Below, piece after piece: positions 36,470 to 46,830 of a stretch of 64,000 bases of DNA. The position numbers and the translations under genes were made by a program. The stretch is from Pyxicephalus adspersus (lineage: Eukaryota > Chordata > Amphibia > Anura > Pyxicephalidae), in NCBI RefSeq assembly GCF_032062135.1, contig NC_092859.1:30774531-30838530 (forward strand), given 5' to 3'. Position 1 is the stretch's first letter, and the number at the start of each line of letters is the position of its first letter. A model generated the notes under the pieces. The model was not told the DNA's origin. It saw only the letters and a program-made list of their open reading frames with translations, and did not search any database.

Positions 36470-36524
36470 AATAGCCAGCAGCCAATCACAACCTAATCCT
36501 GGTTGTGACTGGCTGCTGGCTATT
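36470..36524. repeat. Tight inverted repeat, 24-bp stem
   Basis: The left arm 36470-36493 (AATAGCCAGCAGCCAATCAC plus AACC) pairs with the right arm 36501-36524 at 23 of 24 positions across a 7-base loop. A few flanking bases can extend the stem imperfectly. Possible origins are a small MITE, a hairpin RNA locus or a palindrome left by rearrangement. Confidence 0.85.
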
Positions 36525-36532
36525 CGTGTAGT

Positions 36533-36579
36533 CAATCGGAATGCCCCAATCATTATATCCGAAAGGGGCATTTCAATTG
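36533..36579. repeat. Second inverted repeat beside the first
   Basis: CAATCGGAATGCCCC (36533-36547) faces GGGGCATTTCAATTG (36565-36579), pairing at 13 of 15 positions with a 17-base loop. It lies nine bases from the preceding hairpin. Confidence 0.7.
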
Positions 36580-36699
36580 GCCAGACTTGTTCCTCCTTTG
36601 ATTCTCAGCATCCCCACACTGTGCTTTCCAAAACAACACCACAGGTTTGTGGAAAACGCAATATACTGGGACCGCTTTGAACGATATAAAGGGGGCTAC

Positions 36700-36810
36700 T
36701 GTATTAATCATGCTGATAAGAGAATAGTAGAGTGGCACTGATGAGTACACACAGCCTGCTGCTTCTATTGTTACTGTCCAGTCACAGGCTGGGGGGGGGG
36801 GACAAGACCT
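36700..36810 (-). repeat. Interspersed repeat, family F, copy 1
   Basis: Its reverse complement aligns with 43535-43640. Shared words are CAGCCTGTGACTGGAC, the AGCAGGCTG word, ACTCAT and a CTATTCTCTTATCA-like stretch. A G-run of 11 bases at 36791-36801 abuts the shared block. Class unknown. Confidence 0.55.
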
Positions 36811-38999
36811 ATAAATTTTACCTGACTGCAACAATTACAAAACATGTTTCCTGCCCTCACAAAGCTCTGTACATAACACAACTGGATGAACAGACATTGA
36901 CACCTTTCAAGGGTAAAATAGATGCCATGTATGTATTGTTAGCTGTTTTCCTGGAGTTTAGCTTTAGCTGATCTTTCACATATATAACTAAACAACATTT
37001 AAAATCTGCAGGCCCCCTTTTTTGTACATGGTTATGAAAGTTTAGTCAGGTGTTATGGTTTTTTAGAGAATCTTGTATTAATTTTTTTTTACCTAATGAA
37101 ACCATTGTAAATCCCTGTCATAAATTATTATTGTCCTTGGTAGCAGTGACTGAACTCCTTAACTAGCGTTTCAGAGGAAATACAGTACTCATGTATTTTG
37201 TGATTCCAGATGGGGAGCGGTGGTGTATATGTGTATATTTATATAGACCCGTTCCACTCGCACTCCTAGGAAAGTGGAGTGTTAAGAAGGCCATAAAACA
37301 CTCCTTTCACCAAGGTAAGAGGTTCTGTTTTAATAGTAATTTTCTACCGGATGTGAATTAATACAACAGCAAAAGAACGCAAGAAGTGTTACAGCTTAAG
37401 AAAAAGTTTTAAATCAATTTTCAATTTCCGATCCTCTTGTGCCAAACGTTTACTCTTGTCATAAAAATTCCCTTCGAGTTGCAATCTCTGTCAGCCCCCA
37501 AGGACCTAATCTCCCACATCCATAATCAAACTTCTCCTTTCAAGCATTTTTCTTTTATTCAAACATAAACTCAACATAAAATAAAAACAAAAACAAATAA
37601 ATTTTCAAAGTCAAATAAGAAAAGTACTAAAAAAGTGGACCTGTAATCAAATTCCCACTTTAAATAAATCTGTAAGGCTAGCACCACCAAATTGCTTTAA
37701 TATTTATTTTTAATAAATGCCCAGCAAGCAAATAAATATAAAACAAAAAACGTTGATCTCCTTCATGTGATGTAAAGCCTAGGCATTCCAGGTCACATAG
37801 TCTCTGGTTACCAATAACTATGTGGTTTTTTACATCATAAGACTGCAAAAGGTCAGTTGTTTTTAATCAGACAGAACCGGTCTGGTCGATATGCAGTGAG
37901 ATAAAAGCATAAACGTACAAGAATGTCCCTGTGTACATTATAAACTACAGAACAGGATAAGGTTTTGAGAACAGTTGCAGATTATATTTTTTACTTTCAG
38001 AGATTAAAATATGATCTGAGGTAATACTCCACCTATTATGGACAGGTCAGGTTTAGTTTATCTCTTTCAAATTTAAAAAACTGTGGTTTTAGATACACAG
38101 GCCCTAGAACTCTAGGGTCTAGTACCATCACCTCTTTTTCGTTGCGTGTTGGTTTGCAATGTAGGCTTCTAATATTTAAAGTGGAAAGAAAGTCAACATT
38201 TGTCCTTTTGTTTCTAAAGATTTGCCACACTATTATTATTGCTGTAAACAGAATCATTTAACAGACCCCTGGATAGGTTAAATCACAGTTTTCTTATTTA
38301 TGGCTGAGCTGGCTGGCAGGATGTGTGCCAGACTCAGATCCTTGCTGTGAGGAAATTACAGTAAAATATGTTTTATTTTTTACATGTACAGCTCTTTCTC
38401 TCTGAACAGGATATGACCTAACCATGCCATATGACTGCTTCCAACACCACTGTACTATAAAGTAGGGAATATTGTGTTTTTTTGTCCCAGATAACTAAAT
38501 AGGCAATATATTTGGAGACAGGTTTTTATTGTATGTTATGTTAGATCATACTTTCACTTTAACCCTATTTATGGAAATTAGAAATGTGTTGCTTTTTTAC
38601 AGTGAACAAAAATTTTTGTATTTGCTTCATTTATGTTTATAAGGCAGAACCGCAGAGACTTGCCGGGAGCATTGTCACCTTTTAACAGAGCAAAGACGCT
38701 GGGAAAAGATTATGTGCACAGGTTTTAAGGGGGTTCCTGAATGGTATGGTGGGGGGTCCAAATATTGATAGGAGGCAAACAGGATCAAGGAAGTCCTGAG
38801 CTGAACTTTTAGTAAGTAACCTTTGTAATATTTACCAAAAAACAGCATTTATATAAACATTCATTTAGGAGCTTTCGTATGGGGGGTTTAGTCATACTTT
38901 GAATTATTAACCATCATTATCCATACTAATTATGAAAACAGGAACCATGGTTCAGCTGCCTGGCTCTAAAATGTTATTTTCCTATTTATTCCCTGAAAA
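36811..38999. other. Unique AT-rich DNA, nothing recognised
   Basis: The minus-strand ORF at 38036-38257 has no motif. No repeat partner is seen. Confidence 0.5.
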
Positions 39000-39360
39000 A
39001 AAAAATCATAAGCAGATTGAGCATCAATGAAGACGCTTTTCAGCAACAGCTGGGAGGCCCACAGCCGCCCGTCCCTCCTCTAAAAGGTCTTTGTGCCAGA
39101 GACGGCTTTGAGCTGGTGCCAAGCAATATGTGATTGTGGCACTGTGGCAGTGGCAGGTTATGACCATCAACAAGGGCAATATCTGACATGGGTTTTGCTC
39201 TTGCTGTAACAGGGTTTTGCTACGACAATCTGTGTTTTCCTTTCCCGGCGGACTCGGCTATCATTGTACGCAAAGCCTTTGAAGTAACAGAAATCCTATT
39301 GAAGGCTCCCAGGCTGTTCAACGTGAAATTAATTCATCTCTTCGCACCTCGGAGCTGGTT
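39000..39360. promoter_or_regulatory. Candidate conserved regulatory element
   Basis: Block of higher G+C and complexity with a CAGCTG E-box at 39047-39052 and a GAAATTAATTCA core near 39324. No repeat copy. Function is inferred from composition. Confidence 0.25.
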
Positions 39361-39504
39361 AGTATAAGCAGTTCTGATGTTGGGCTCCATTTTGCTATCT
39401 GAAACATAAGCCTTAAGCAAAGTTCTAGTTTGCACTAATTTGTATGTGTTGTTAAGGTAAAACAAAACAGAATTACTTTAACCAAAACTTTTTTCAAGAT
39501 AAGA

Positions 39505-39649
39505 GTTCTATTTACAAAGCAGTAAAGCTGACATTCTCCAAACTTTCTCTGGTGGAGAATGAAACACTGCCATTGAAAACACATGAACCTTGAAGATTCT
39601 CCCCATAGAATGCTTGGGGAATATCAGATTCACTGCTTTATAGACAGAC
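39505..39649. mobile_element. Small MITE, family 2, copy 2
   Basis: Left end CTATTTACAAAGCAGTAAAG, right end ATTCACTGCTTTATAGACAG, inverted relative to each other. The interior resembles 19328-19478. It is non-coding. Confidence 0.75.
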
Positions 39650-39654
39650 CTCAA

Positions 39655-39828
39655 AGGTTACATACACATGTCAGATGATTCTCGTCTGCTAATCGCCTGG
39701 TGGATCCACGAATGACGAACGATCATAATACAAGTGAAGGAAAGAGAGCGCTGTGGGGTGCCGCTCTGTCGTTCCTCTGACTCCTGTAGAGCAGAACGGC
39801 GCTGTACGTATATATGTGTATGCAGCCT
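39655..39828. mobile_element. MITE, family B, copy 2
   Basis: Left end AGGTTACATACACATG and right end ATGTGTATGCAGCCT are inverted repeats differing at a few bases. The interior matches 29821-30079 and is non-coding. Only five bases separate it from the previous MITE. Confidence 0.8.
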
Positions 39829-40601
39829 AGTTTTTTGGAAAAGTAAACATTTTTTTACCTTTTTACATGTTTTCTGCAACAATTTGATTACAAAGACACA
39901 ATCATGCTGGAAGAAAAAACTGTTGTCACAATTTTGGAAGTGCCCAATCCCTAAAATGTGTTTGTATTCTTTAGCATTAATGGTATCTATTACTGATAAC
40001 GTCTAAACTCAGCGATTTGGAAGGGTGTCCTTAAATTTCCAGCCTTATAATGTATTTAAAATATGTCACTATTATTAGATACAGAAGTGTTGGAACATTG
40101 AAACAAGTTGCAAAAACCAGCTGGTTGTACCAATGTAAGAACAATGCACAAAAAAAAAGAAAAGAAACACAGAAAACTGTTGTATAGCCACTGCATGACA
40201 TGTGCCCACATACACAATTGCCACAATAGTCTGCGTGATACCTGAACGCTTGGGAATAAAAAAATGTAACTGCTTTAAATACCAGGAAGTTTAATTTGCA
40301 AACGTTTGCACAAACACAATTCACATCTACACTAAAATGTTCCATAGTATGAGGGTAGCAGTACGCAGTGTTGTTCTAACTGGTTCACCTCCCCAAATTA
40401 GATTTCCAAGAAAGATCAGAGTTAGTGTTAACAACACAAACAGCACACATACAGGCCACACAGTATTGTGACTAAGGTAGTTCTCACACAGTCTAAGCGG
40501 GTCTGATAACATGTCAGAAGTTTCCGGACTAAACCTTGCTTTCAGTATTTTTATACAAAAAAACAGCACTTGCTAAAACAATGCTAATAGAAACTGACAC
40601 A
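39829..40601. other. Unique DNA, nothing recognised
   Basis: Minus-strand ORFs at 40031-40345 and 40327-40569 contain hydrophobic stretches but no known motif. Their composition matches AT-rich chance ORFs. Confidence 0.45.
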
Positions 40602-40786
40602 TTGACCCTGATTTATTAAAGCTCTCCAAAGACTGGAGAGAATACACTTTCATTAGTGAAGCTGGGTGATTCAGCAAACCCGGAATGGATCTGGTCCAGG
40701 ATTTAAAACATTTGCTAACAAATAGCTAATGACTTTAAAGAAATCTATTTCAGGTTTTCTGGATCACCCAGATTCACTGATAAAAG
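40602..40786. mobile_element. Foldback MITE, family 1, copy 9 (3' truncated)
   Basis: Left end TTGACCCTGATTTATTAAAG. The right arm follows the pattern through GGATCACCCAGATTCACTGA and then breaks off before the terminal block. Confidence 0.85.
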
Positions 40787-41100
40787 AGCAATTGAGGTGT
40801 CTATCAGGTCAGCCCTTGCTTTCTACCCAATAGGAAGCCCAATAGCCAACAGAGGGAGCACACATGGAAGGATTACAACATGGCCGCTAATTGCAAGAGG
40901 CAGGTGGGAGTCAACATAAAAAAGGAAGTGCAATCACTGGCTTGGTTCTTTAGTTGCTTTACAAATCTGTATATAGTAATGCCAAGAACACTAAAAAGCT
41001 AATTTTGGAAAATGCTCATTATGTTGTCTAGCATTCCACTGATTCTAAAATGTTTTGTCACCTTTTTACAAAAAAACGTTTGACATTAAAAGTGATCTCT
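40787..41100. other. Unique DNA, nothing recognised
   Basis: No repeat partner or ORF of note. Confidence 0.5.
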
Positions 41101-41240
41101 TGGATTGTAAGCTCTTCAGAACAGGGTTCTCTCCTCCTCCTGTGTCACTGTCTGAATCTGTCTGTCATTTGTAACCCCTATTTAATGTACAGCGCTGTGT
41201 AATATGTTGGCGCCATATAAATACTGTTTAATAATAATAT
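41101..41240 (+). mobile_element. 3' end of an L2-type LINE, copy 2
   Basis: GGATTGTAAGCTCTTCAG, CCTCTCCTCCTCCTGTGTCA-type and CGCTGTGTAATATGTTGG blocks in the same order as at 32363-32493, ending in AATAATAAT. Confidence 0.8.
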
Positions 41241-42240
41241 TCTGAAATCAGATTCACCATTTGTGCCCCCCAATTCAGACATCTAATATTTTACCCCAGC
41301 TTTCCTAAAACAAGATTCCACCTGAAGTTGCTACAAGGTTTTATAAACAGCGAACATTGGTGAACTAATCTCCACACTATCCAGAGGATAATACAACTTT
41401 TATTTGCTGCATTTTTTATTTATTTAAAGATTACTAAAGTGTTTTTGTGCAGAGAGAGAAGGTATGAAACATGATTACCCCAGGGTGTCAAATATACTAG
41501 GTACGCCATAATATTTATTCCTACATTTAATATGGTCTGAAATTTAGTGATCACATGATTGTCTTTTAAACTGCCGATATAATCATTTTTAGTAGAGGTT
41601 CCTTGAAACCTGCAACAAACCTTTTCAGGGTTAATGGTTAAGAAAGGCTGGTTTACACTGATCAAGTGAAATAATGTGATGAATAAATGATGAGTGTATG
41701 GCGAGCATAAGACAACACTTTTAAAAAATGTCCAGAAAGTACATGATAGTACCAGGTATGACCACAAGATGGTGACACTCAATCCGATGGGTTTGTCTCT
41801 TCCCTATACAAAGGATTCTATAGACTATACTAGTGTGGTATTGACATATGCCATATATATATATATATATATACATACATACCACTGACAAACTAACCTG
41901 TCATAAGGAAAACAACTATATTACAAATCTGAACATTATCCTAAAGGGGAAAATAACTGACCAAATAGTGATGTCACATGGACATCTTGTGTTTTAAGGC
42001 AATGCTTGCAAAAGATTATATTTTACTATTGACCTCGTGTAAGGCATTTCCTCTCTTAAACGCTTTTTTTTGCTGTATACCAGGAAATAATAATGTGCTT
42101 GAACAATGTTACCTGTGTCACAAACAAAAAGTGTTACTCATCATGAACTGGCAGAAGGCAGATTTAAGGGTACACATGGTTTCACGCTCACTCCGGAAAT
42201 CTGGATAACTGGAGGGTGTTGTGGCAATAATCCAGAAGCT
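41241..42240. other. Unique DNA with an AT microsatellite
   Basis: An (AT)n run followed by CATACATAC lies at 41853-41884. The 120-codon minus-strand ORF at 41420-41782 and the 94-codon plus-strand ORF at 42106-42390 have no recognisable motif; the latter runs into the family C repeat. Confidence 0.5.
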
Positions 42241-42315
42241 GTGTTCTCCCCAGCCCCTGGTAGCTGGGTGCACTACCCAGAATTTTTCAGTGTCCACCCA
42301 GCTGTTTTTGGGTTA
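42241..42315 (-). repeat. Interspersed hairpin repeat, family C, copy 2
   Basis: On the minus strand it reads CCCAAAAACAGCTGGGTGG, then a GGGTAGTGCACCCAGCT-type block and GGGGAGAACAC, matching the copies at 13898-13986 and 62986-63070. Confidence 0.7.
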
Positions 42316-42765
42316 TTATTATTATTTTTGAAAAGTTGGGTTACACTACTGTGCTGCCATTCACCTACAGCTTCTTCCCACCCAGTTTAAAAAATTTTGG
42401 GGAAAATACTGCAGAAGCACAAAGTAGGTTTACAGACCTTTGTATATTGTGAATTGTGAAATTCCTGTATAATTTATGATCGCCAACATGTTGACTGGCC
42501 ATGACAGTCTGTCTACATATAAAAGTTACTTTCACCCGACTAAGTCTAAAACTTTCTAAATTGCTAACGTACCCAGTATTTATATGGGATTATTAAGGGG
42601 TTGATTTACACTAGGCAGACAATGGTGACTTTAATGTAAATCCAAACACTACCTGAATGATACTTAGTTTGCTAAAGCACTGTGAATCACAATTGGCAAT
42701 TGCTACTTTTTGGGAAATCTCAGTACCGTTGATCCTCCCCAGGCTTTTTCACACACTTTCTGTCT
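42316..42765. other. Unique DNA, nothing recognised
   Basis: Begins with a short ATT run. No other feature is seen. Confidence 0.5.
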
Positions 42766-42885
42766 ACATGCACTTTGCTCCACCATTGGCTTCACATTAT
42801 TGTTATGGATCCCTTTCTGACAACAGTGGATCATGCTTGTGTAATGTGTGTCAGCACAGCTGCTTGTAGGTTCCACCATCGGTTT
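42766..42885 (+). repeat. Interspersed repeat, family E, copy 1
   Basis: Aligns in the same orientation with 46702-46830 through ACATGCA, CACCATTGGCT, ATCATGCTTG and AATGTGTGTCA-type blocks. Class unknown. Confidence 0.5.
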
Positions 42886-43094
42886 ATATAACAGGGTGAC
42901 GATGTAGGAAAGGTTTTAGTGAGTTACTTTTATCACTCACAGGCTTTTTGTATCTTTCAGAGAACCAGGAACACCCTCAAAGAGACGTGCACTTCTTTTT
43001 ATTACATACACCGCACTAAAATCCCCATAGCAAAGGGCAATGGTGTAAATGCCTGTGTCTTTCAATCATTTGTCTATTACATGACAGTAAATAC
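42886..43094. other. Unique DNA beside an exon-like segment
   Basis: A plus-strand acceptor-like TTGTATCTTTCAG ends near 42961 with no convincing donor after it. Confidence 0.4.
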
Positions 43095-43147
43095 CTGAAC
43101 TTTTCCTTTGCGGTCTCTCCTGTCTGGTTTCTCTTCTCTGGTGGAAT
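43095..43147 (-). other. Exon-like segment on the minus strand
   Basis: A pyrimidine-rich tract ending TTCTTTCTGCAG precedes it, and TTCAG|GTATTT follows. The 53 bases are open in all three frames; one reads STREEKPDRRDRKGKVQ and ends in phase with the segment at 9764-9809. Basic, low-complexity peptides like this occur in many proteins, and none is recognised. Chance splice-like sequence remains possible. Confidence 0.2.
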
Positions 43148-43534
43148 CTGCAGAAAGAAGATAGATGGTGGTATATTTAGAAAGCAGGCAGGTTACAGGA
43201 CAAAGACATGACATGTTTGCAGAGCTAGATGTGTCACAAGAAGAGCTGCACATGTGGTAATATTAAATCCTTTGAGTATTAATGTCTATCATAAATCACT
43301 ATTTAGTTTAACTATGGTTTCATTTAAACAATTCTATTTAATCCAGGTATACAGATAAAAAGATAAAAATACATACAGTATATGGCAGATGTTTTAAATG
43401 CCAAATAATTTGAGTTTCTGTCTATCCAATCTTGAGATGTACACAGCTTTGCCACACGGCACAGACTTCTATTGCAGGAATAAGGAACTGATTTTTCTTT
43501 GCTGCCATTTGGTAACATATACAGGTCCAATTCC

Positions 43535-43640
43535 CCCTTCCAGCCTGTGACTGGACTATGGAGGAGAAGCAGGCTGACAAACTCATACATTGCTCTATTC
43601 TCTATCAACATTTCATTGTGCTGAAGCATAGCAGACTGGC
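43535..43640 (+). repeat. Interspersed repeat, family F, copy 2
   Basis: Matches the reverse complement of 36700-36810 through CCAGCCTGTGACTGGAC and following blocks. The minus-strand ORF at 43324-43665 is built over it and is not called. Confidence 0.55.
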
Positions 43641-44445
43641 TAACTGTGCAGTTTCTCCTTCCCACATCCAGCTCTGCCGTACAGGGGCTGCAAGTGGGTG
43701 ATAAAAAATGAACTTCAGGTTCTTACATAGCTTGCATTAAAAAAGCCCCAACAAATGTACTTTTATTAATGTACCAGCACTATTTAAAAATACTGAATTT
43801 TTGGGGTTATATGATGTTTCTTTTCAAGTTTCCTGGAATTTAGTTATAAAAAGAATGCAAGGTTTAAAAAACAGCAAAACAACAGTAGCTGATTACTGAC
43901 ATCAGCACATACCTGTTACTGCACACCTAATGAACTCAGCAAACATGCATCCAAGTTATGAGCATTCAAATATTTACCAGCAGAAAATTATCTTGAAAAC
44001 AACCCTACATTAACTTCATTAGCTGAAGGTACTGTGGAGCATTTCATCCTTAACAGCAGAAGAAATAGGGTGAGGTGCTCCGAGCCATTCGCTAAGCAAC
44101 TTCCTCTGATCCCCCTGCCAAAGTTCTGTGTATGGGTTTGAGATTGGAAGGCTGCTAGGTTTCTGCTAGGTTTCTGCTTGTTTGCATTCTTCATAAATCT
44201 TTATTTTTTCATATTTTATCAACATTATCCACCATACATTCTTTCTGTGCATTATTACATAAGGTTTATTACAGGAGTAATAAAAAAATCTGGCCATAAA
44301 CCTAAAAGCAGGCCTATAATGACCCAAGTCAGATTCAAACATAGGTACCTTAAAACATGCCCAAAAAACAAATCTATGCATTATTGTGAGTGGAAGGTCA
44401 ATCACAGTGGGCTATGAGGGCAGTCAGCAGTAATGTACAACCATG
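43641..44445. other. Unique DNA, nothing recognised
   Basis: ORFs at 43988-44417 overlap on opposite strands. A short direct duplication of GCTAGGTTTCT lies at 44153-44174. Confidence 0.5.
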
Positions 44446-44507
44446 TAGCGCTGTGTAATATGTTGGCGCTATAAAAAATCCTGTTTAATAATAATAATAA
44501 AAATAAT
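44446..44507 (+). mobile_element. 3' tail of an L2-type LINE or SINE
   Basis: GCGCTGTGTAATATGTTGG followed by CGCTAT and AATAATAATAAT, the tail shared by LINE and SINE copies. Confidence 0.7.
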
Positions 44508-45149
44508 GTAGGATCTAAGCAACAACAGCAGCAATGACAGCTCAGCAATTACTTTCCTGGAAGATAGTTATGGCTGTAGCTAAAAAATTGCAAAGGCGTG
44601 TATTAGGTTATGATGTACTTGAACTTGTCCAACTAAATTTGTATAAAATTGTCTTGCAATATAAGTAAAACCAAAGGCAAAGAGGCTGCAGCTTACCAGT
44701 CTTTACATATAGAGGCTACATTAGTTTCCTTTTATGATTCTAAAGTTCATTTTTCTGTAAGTCCAAAAATGATATATGCCAGTCTTGATATGAGGAAAAA
44801 GGGAGGTGTTTGTAGTCCAAGAAGCAATGCTCCAAAGACACAAAAATGAGGAAACATTTTCACTCCAGCACAAGAAGTGTAAACTTGGCCAATTAAACAG
44901 TTTAAAAGGAAAACAAATGCAGCAATGGCATCTAATGACTGGTAAGCTGCAATATATTACATTTTTTGTTTCTGGGTCTAGATACACTTTAAATCATGGC
45001 CCCATGAACTAATGTTCACACTATATCTTTTCTTTCATTTGCCATACATTCTATAGAAAGTAACAGCAACAAAAATGTCAAAAAGATGACAAAATTTGAC
45101 AAAGCGACATGCCAGAATTCAGCAGCTGCTTTTTACATACCCCCCACGT
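44508..45149. other. Unique DNA, nothing recognised
   Basis: ORFs at 44649-45012 overlap on opposite strands without motifs. Confidence 0.5.
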
Positions 45150-45640
45150 CTGTGCAAACTGATTTTAGAATTTCACATAGCTTAAATATTTATCAGGCTC
45201 CCATGGTTATATAATATTCCACATTTGTGCGCTTTCTGCGGTGCTGCAATGTAAACATTTGCTACGTGCATTATTATGTTAATGAGCATATGTTCATCAG
45301 AAAGGCCCTTCCCCCAGTTCGCCTCCCCGTCCTCAAAACGGAGTCATGGAAAAATAAAAGCCTTTCAGTGCAATTAAGATAAGAATAATACTTTTTGTTG
45401 TTTGTACACAGATCCTCTTTTAAAGCCCTCCACATGCTCAGCTTCATGGTCTTGTCAGTTGAATGGCATCAGCAGCAGCCTAGGATCAGCTGTCTGTGAG
45501 CCAGGACTCTGTTAATCATACACAGAACTTAACCTCAAAGCATAAGACCAGAGCTGTCCTCGGGTAAACCCAGCCCGTGATCTTTGTAATGTACTGCGAC
45601 CGTGTCCTTATGGCGGCTACCACTCAATGAAAGCATTGTC
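45150..45640. promoter_or_regulatory. Candidate conserved regulatory element
   Basis: Single-copy block with TGTAAACA (forkhead core) near 45250, TTATTATGTTAATGAGCAT near 45271 (homeodomain or POU-like) and GTTAATCAT near 45511. Complexity is higher than in the surrounding AT-rich DNA. Motif clustering is the only support. Confidence 0.25.
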
Positions 45641-46142
45641 TGATGGAGAAATGCATGAAATGCGCCCATTCTCCTACACTTCATCAAAAGGCTATTCTGT
45701 GTCCTACTGCCCATTCTCCTCCTTCATAGGTATAAACATGTGCATGTGAGGCGATATAGAAATACCCCCTTATGGAAACATGATGACTGGGGTTTGGGTC
45801 CCGATTGCCAAAATATTTTATTTAGGGTTAGGATACGTCAACAGTTTTAATATCTTCCTACTGAGAGATTTAAAGTTGAACTTTAGGCACAGACACTCCT
45901 ATTTAAATATATTCTTCACTACCCACAGAAAATAAAAATGCACTTTGACTTTAAAAACCCAGATATTACCTTGTAAAGGCAGCTGTGATATCACCAATGG
46001 GTTGTGCATTGCCTGTGCAGGGAGCAGAGCTGTGGGGGGCACACAGCAGGCCCATGCACTACAGGCTGCCTGCAGAAAACTACAGGAGGGGGTGGATACA
46101 AAACCAGGAGAGAAAGTGACTGGTGTTTAATACAGGAAGATA
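45641..46142. other. DNA with a possible decayed repeat
   Basis: ATGCATGAAATGCGCCCATT near 45648 resembles the GAAACGCGT core of a widespread frog repeat. ORFs at 45945-46270 are not supported. Confidence 0.4.
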
Positions 46143-46412
46143 CTACTAGGATTTATAAAGCGCAGACATATTACGCAGCGCTTTACAAAGTCTATATTCA
46201 TGTCACGAGCTGTCCCTCAAAGGGGCTCACAATCACAAGGTCAATTTTAGGGGGAAGCCAGATATCCTAACTGCAATTTTTTAGAATGTGGGAGGAAACC
46301 AATGCAAGTACGGGAAAACATACAAATTCCATGCAGATAGTCCTGGCCAAGAGTCGAACCTGGGACCTAGATCTGCAAATGGCAAAAGTGCTAATTCTGC
46401 TGCTCACACTAC
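46143..46412 (-). mobile_element. V-SINE, minus strand
   Basis: Reading leftward from 46412: a tRNA-like head (AGCAGAATTAGCACTTTTGC, then the B-box GGTTCGACTCT), the V-SINE central domain (CATGGAATTTGTATG, GGTTTCCTCCCACATTC), the GTGAGCCCCTTTGAGG block and the tail GCGCTGCGTAATATGTCTGC. The B-box is close to the RNA polymerase III consensus. Short ORFs at 46267-46491 are translations of the SINE. Confidence 0.85.
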
Positions 46413-46701
46413 AGGTTTCCTCGGATTTAGGTGTTATTTGACATCTGCTCAGACCACCTTCCTTGATATAACACATATAATAATTCCATAACTCCCCCCT
46501 TTTTCCGTCAGCGCTCTACATTATGTGGACAGTGCAGGAAAGCCACCCACAATGTAGGAAAGCCCCACACTCTAAGAGTGTTTTTTATTTTATTCCAGGA
46601 GCAAGCTTTAATTTTCAGTTCTGGCTGGTGTGATTGTAGGGTTAAATCAGTCATACTACACATGACAATGACAAACCACAAAATGAAGAACTATTGGGAG
46701 T

Positions 46702-46830
46702 CACATGCATCAGCTTCACCATTGGCTGGACATCATTACCGTAGACCGGTTTCCTGACGGTGACTACGGCAGACCATGCCTGCACAATGTGTGTCACATT
46801 TGTAGTCCCCACCAGTCGAGCATGTGACAG
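46702..46830 (+). repeat. Interspersed repeat, family E, copy 2
   Basis: Same block order as 42766-42885, including CACCATTGGCT and AATGTGTGTCACA. The minus-strand ORF at 46651-46851 overlies it. Confidence 0.5.

Noticed and set aside
29870..39882. Two similar minus-strand ORFs at 29870-30067 and 39658-39882
   Set aside because: Both lie in copies of the family B MITE; similarity comes from the repeat DNA.
457..40786. CRISPR-like array from nine similar repeats
   Set aside because: Copies are kilobases apart, in a vertebrate-type genome, and are inverted-repeat MITEs.
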